Assembly: GCA_001579985.1 (NCBI GenBank)
Contig: LRSR01010834.1
Coordinates: 1-21,635, forward strand
Source of the DNA: Hypsibius dujardini
Taxonomy: Eukaryota > Tardigrada > Eutardigrada > Parachela > Hypsibiidae
Reading direction: 5' to 3'
DNA: 21,635 nt
The position numbers and the translations under genes are program-made. Below the pieces are notes generated by a model. The model saw only the letters and a list, made by a program, of their open reading frames with translations. It was not told where the DNA came from and searched no databases. The number at the start of each line of letters is the position of its first letter. The stretch's first letter is position 1. This document shows, one piece after another, positions 18,406 to 21,635 of the stretch.

Positions 18406-18954
18406 ATGGTGCAGCTCTTTTATTACGAGCAACGCGGGAAAAATTGTCGGAAAATTTTAAACTACAAAAACGGACGACGGCCGAGCAAGATCTTCCTCTA
18501 TCCCGACGAGAGTTATGTGAAGAGCGGATTGAACCGGCACTGGATCCTGAAGACGACGTGGTGGAGTAGGAATCACTGCCGGATCATCGAAGTGATCGCC
18601 GGGGTGGCGCGACGGGAGACAAAGGGCCGCATCTTCAACCACGCCCCTTCCGGTGTGATGTTCATCCAGGGCCGGTTTAAGGCCGGAGACGACGACGACG
18701 GGGAAACGCCGGATTTTTGTATGAAACTAACGTCGGAGATTTCCGCGGAGGACTTCCGGGCGGGATATTCTATGACCGGTATAAATATTTTTTCTTCATC
18801 ACAAAAAGGAAGCATACCATATACGGTTTTTTAATTTACCGTATAAAAATGTTGATGTTTTGTTGCTGCAGGGATTTTGGAACAGGGCAACTTTGATGAA
18901 GCGAGGTCATCGTTGACGCATTACGCGATGATTAAGCGACATGACATGTTGTAA
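18406..18954 (+). CDS. Unrecognised two-exon protein, 151 aa (join 18406-18778, 18872-18954)
   Basis: An ATG at 18406 opens a GC-rich exon of 373 nt ending ACC G|GTATAA. A 93-nt intron (18779-18871) ends TTGCTGCAG, and an 83-nt exon closes in frame with TAA. The base composition stands out from the AT-rich flanks, which supports coding. The protein has no signal peptide or membrane helix. It is basic and aromatic in the first 65 residues (K-I-F-L-Y-P-D-E-S, H-W-I-L-K-T-T-W-W, N-H-C-R-I-I). It then has N-H-A-P-S, an acidic run G-D-D-D-D-G-E and a polar C-terminus. The W...C...NHAP order faintly recalls FLYWCH zinc fingers, but the first zinc-binding Cys is missing, so I do not assign that family. 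Without splicing the frame would end at about 18833 in AT-rich sequence. Function unknown. Confidence 0.65.
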
Positions 18955-19190
18955 TACTACTCTATATGCATACAAATTTGTGATTACTGCATTGGCAAAT
19001 AGCAGTTTTTATAACACCTTTGTACGGCTTAGAAACAGTGTCTTTGTGACAATTTTATGTTCGGAAAGAAAAGCGAATGTCTGTTTAATAATTAGCCCAG
19101 CTGTAGGCCTGACTTGGCGCCTAAATTACTCCATCGGGCTTCGGCCAGGGCTGGTCTATCTACGATCTACTTGTACTTACATACACAGTA
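18955..19190. other. Downstream flank of the orphan gene
   Basis: No feature seen. A 135-codon frame crossing 18941-19348 runs through the hairpin element and is therefore unlikely to be a gene. Confidence 0.4.
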
Positions 19191-19311
19191 GAGTTTTCGC
19201 AAACGGTATATCTCACGGTATAGCCGTACAGTATAGAAAACTCTCTCTGACCCCAGTTCATTTTTCTATACTGTACCGCTATACCGTGCGATATACCGTT
19301 TGCGAAAACTC
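19191..19311. mobile_element. Hairpin MITE with about 50 bp near-perfect arms
   Basis: 121 bp. The left arm (19191-19240, starting GAGTTTTCGCAAACGGTATA) matches the reverse complement of 19262-19311 at about 47-48 of 50 positions, with a loop of about 21 nt (CTCTCTCTGACCCCAGTTCAT). TA lies directly before the left arm and at 19314-19315 after the right, so the exact ends are uncertain by two bases. It has no coding capacity. Confidence 0.8.
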
Positions 19312-19529
19312 TTTAGTAATGTACCTAGATTGCCCGGAATATGTATAACTGGTGAGAGTGTTAAATTACCATTGTAAAGTACAGTGCAGTGCATGGTCGT
19401 TTTGTGTGTTCCTACAAATTCCTACAGAGCCATATATACAGGAATTCAGTGGGATGCGGAGCGTCAAGTACGTAATAGATCAACGTTTGACTTTCGCGAA
19501 ACTGTGCCGACAGTATATGCAGGAGAATG

Positions 19530-19592
19530 AAATAACGTTGGTCTGTCTGTCTGTCCAGTGCATGTCTCTGCCTGTCTCTCTGGCTGTCTAGC
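19530..19592. repeat. Short CTGT-type array
   Basis: TGGTCTGTCTGTCTGTCC and following CTGCCTGTCTCTCTGGC units on the plus strand, intergenic. Confidence 0.6.
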
Positions 19593-19815
19593 TGTTGCCG
19601 TTTGTGCACCAGGTGTTTATTAGGTAATAATAATAATGATAATGGTGATAATTAATAATAATGAATATACAGTAATCAATGCCCTTAATTCCAGTTGCCA
19701 ACACTAGTACGTAGAAGGGATTATACGTAGATTCATTACACTAAATTCTTCATGTACTCTACAACGAACGGGGCACTAAAAGTCGCCCGACAATCATAGC
19801 CACTCTCCTTAAGTA

Positions 19816-19935
19816 CACACGTGGAAAATCTTGCGTTAACCGAGTTAAGCTATTTCACTCGAGCTGTGGATAAAGTCATACCGTAAACGAGTTACATGGC
19901 TTAACTCGGTTAGGCTAAGGTTTTTGCCACGTGTG
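19816..19935. mobile_element. TA-flanked MITE with imperfect inverted repeats
   Basis: 120 bp. The ends CACACGTGG and CCACGTGTG are exact inverses, flanked by TA (19814-19815 and 19936-19937). Arms continue imperfectly, with TTAACCGAGTTAAGC (about 19836) against GCTTAACTCGGTTAGGC (about 19899). It lies about 250 bp upstream of the EFL1 start. Confidence 0.75.
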
Positions 19936-19961
19936 TATTGGTATTCGTTGTATGAAATGCA

Positions 19962-19982
19962 ATCAATTGATTGATTGATTGG
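19962..19982. repeat. GATT repeat upstream of EFL1
   Basis: AATTGATTGATTGATTGG run on the plus strand, next to the TA-flanked MITE. Confidence 0.7.
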
Positions 19983-20185
19983 TGAATTTAGGGATTTCGC
20001 AACTCATGGATATTTATTGTCCGTCATCTCGGTGACGGCGAGAGGGTGAATAACTTGCGAGTACCGTATTCGTATTTTTTATTGCTAATAATTTTAATAT
20101 ATGCTAAATAAAAAAATTTGTTTATCCGTACGTCTGATTTCAAACCTTTTACGTGGTTAAAGCGTCACGCCATTAAATCGTCACA

Positions 20186-21305
20186 ATGCGAACACTGTCC
20201 GCAGAGGAACTTGTGGTTCTCCGCCGAAATGCCCATCGTCTACGCAACATCTGCATCCTCGCTCATGTCGATCATGGTAAGTAGCCTTGTCCGTAACGCC
20301 CACCACAGTGGCATCCGGCCACACTGCTGTTAACATCATTAAAATTTGCCTCAAAAATCGCCATAAATAATCCATTCGAGAAGCTGTTGCTTAATTGATC
20401 GATCGATTCTGTTTGAAAAAAAATTATTTGTATTGCTGAAGTTGTCGGTTGATTGAACGATTGTCTACTTCATATTAAATACAAAATAATGGATGATTTT
20501 CGGTTGATTGATTGATCGATGTATTTGGTTATTTTCCAGGGAAAACTAGCCTGGCCGACTCGTTGGTAGCGTCTAACGGCATCATCTCCCAGCGGATGGC
20601 CGGTCGACTGCGCTACATGGACAGTCGACCGGATGAGCAGGAGCGCGGCATCACCATGAAGTCCAGCGCCATCGCACTGCATCATACAATCGACACCGGG
20701 GAGAATTACCTCATTAATTTGATTGATTCGCCAGGACATGTGGACTTTTCGGGAGAAGTGTCCACGGCCGTGAGGATTTGTGACGGCGCAGTCGTGGTGG
20801 TGGACGTGGTGGAGGGATGTGCGCCGCAGACGGTTCAGGTTAGAACACAGTTACACGGTGGGCAGCTTGGTTAATTGGTTGATTGATTGATTCTACTCAA
20901 TGTGGATCATTTTTATTTCTACAGCTCCTTTGTATCCAAAATTTAGCCTTTAATCGATTGTGCCTCAGACCAAATGCTTTCGAACATTATTTCGGGGAGC
21001 TTTGGATGAATAAACTGGAACTGACCTGACTTGCCAAGTTCGTACAGCACTCACCAGGCTCCTTGATTGATGTTTTGGTTGTGTGGCTGACTTGTAGGTT
21101 CTCCGACAGGCATGGCTGGAAAACATCAGACCGATCCTGATAATAAACAAGATCGACCGACTCATTCTAGAAAAGAAGATGACACCGCTAGAAGCTTATG
21201 CCAGAATTCGACTCGTTCTGGAGCAGATTAACGCCGTAATGGGCTCCCTCTTTGCCACCGAAACGATGTTGAAGCACAGCTTGAAGCGCGACTTGAAACC
21301 AAAAG
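20186..21305 (+). CDS. EFL1: EFL1, ribosome-assembly GTPase, 5' part (join 20186-20276, 20540-20838, 21098-21305, continues beyond the window)
   Basis: The start at ATG 20186 gives a short N-terminus, then [14 protein letters not shown] (20-33), the G1 loop of EF2-like GTPases. R-G-I-T (66-69) in switch I, D-S-P-G-H (93-97, G3) and N-K-I-D (147-150, G4) follow. S-N-G-I-I-S, R-Y-M-D-S-R and [11 protein letters not shown] are diagnostic of EFL1/Ria1 over EF2. With SBDS it releases eIF6 from pre-60S subunits in the cytoplasm. Intron 1 (20277-20539) splits the G1 loop between Gly31 and Lys32; intron 2 is 20839-21097. The third exon probably ends at 21305 (AAAAG|GTTTAG) before a repeat-rich intron; that boundary is the least certain. 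Only about 200 of roughly 1,100 residues are present. Confidence 0.95.
20394..20521. repeat. GATT/GATC repeats in EFL1 intron 1
   Basis: TTGATCGATCGATT and GGTTGATTGATTGATCGATG lie on the plus strand, the second just before the acceptor at 20539; a third such run is in intron 2 at 20872-20892. Confidence 0.7.
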
Positions 21306-21327
21306 GTTTAGACAGTTTTGAGTTTTT

Positions 21328-21600
21328 TGTTGATCGTCTGTCTGTCTATTTGTTTGCCTGCCTATCGTACTGTCTGTCTTTCTGTCTGTTTGTCTGTGTG
21401 TCTCTCTCTGTCTGCTTGTCTGTCTGCTTGTATGACTGCCTGTCGGCCTGTCTGTCCGTCGTCTATCTGCTTGTCCGTCCACCCGTCTGTCTCATCTTTT
21501 TATCTTTCTGTCTGTCCATCAGTTTTTTTGCCTGTCTGTCTACCTGCTTGTGTTCCGATCTTTGTGTCTGCCAGTTTGTCGGTCTTTAAGTCTGCCTGTC
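21328..21600. repeat. Long CTGT-type array at the window end
   Basis: About 270 bp of imperfect CTGT, CTGC, CCTG and TTTG units in the presumed third intron of EFL1. Long open frames through it are repeat artefacts. Confidence 0.85.
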
Positions 21601-21635
21601 TGCCACTTGCAAACTTACTTGTTGCCTTGTTATCT

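Noticed and set aside
20470-20739. 89-codon minus-strand frame over EFL1
   Set aside because: It is antisense to the conserved GTPase exon 2 and has no independent support.
21179-21589. 136-codon frame after EFL1 exon 3
   Set aside because: The first 42 codons are real EFL1; the rest is Cys/Leu-rich translation of the CTGT array beyond a likely donor at 21306.
1-21635. CRISPR arrays, rRNA genes, functional tRNAs, prokaryotic operons
   Set aside because: No regularly spaced direct repeats, no rRNA core sequences and no complete tRNA fold were seen; the gene structure is eukaryotic.

Overview
This is a nuclear DNA window from a multicellular animal, most likely an invertebrate. Protein-coding genes are split by short GT-AG introns (about 90 to 545 nt). 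Two genes are recognisable animal orthologues: a Vps55/LEPROT-type endosomal membrane protein and the ribosome-assembly GTPase EFL1. TATA boxes precede small secreted-peptide genes, and the spaces between genes are AT-rich and full of small inverted-repeat transposons. I cannot name the species. Prokaryotic features (operons, ribosome binding sites, CRISPR) are absent.

Layout. 1-1610: no confident gene. 1611-2981 (minus): a four-exon gene, reassembled from phase-matched splice sites, for a 160-residue four-helix membrane protein with a LAPTM-like Cys-rich start. 3035-4110: nothing clear. About 4115-4712: first copy of a long fold-back element. 4756-6045: a complete-ended but dead mariner (DD37D) transposon. 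6349-10940 (minus): three tandem paralogous genes for secreted four-cysteine peptides of 81-82 residues, about 2 kb apart, each with a TATA box, a non-coding first exon, one leader intron and an intact coding exon. A diverged fold-back copy lies between the first and second peptide genes, and another lies beyond the third at 11567-12230. 12240-13990: mostly small palindromic elements. 13994-15384 (plus): the Vps55/LEPROT gene. 15385-18405: non-coding or unassigned, with a tRNA-like SINE candidate. 18406-18954 (plus): a two-exon orphan gene. 19191-19935: two hairpin MITEs. 20186 onward (plus): the 5' part of EFL1, running off the window.

The most striking observation is in the Vps55/LEPROT gene. 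The reading frame between exon 1 and the next coding exon is restored only by a one-nucleotide exon (a C at 14355), flanked by a strong acceptor and a consensus donor. It completes the alanine codon of the conserved K-A-L start of this family. If confirmed by RNA, it is a single-nucleotide microexon.

The second system is the peptide cluster. The three genes share exon structure, promoter layout, upstream TAATTAAT-type motifs and a CX3C-X12-CX3C core that predicts a disulfide-stapled helical hairpin. In two of them the stop codon lies inside a perfect AATAAA. The recognisable genes (Vps55/LEPROT, EFL1, four-helix protein) are housekeeping or membrane-traffic genes with no evident functional link to the peptide cluster; they appear to be ordinary neighbours.
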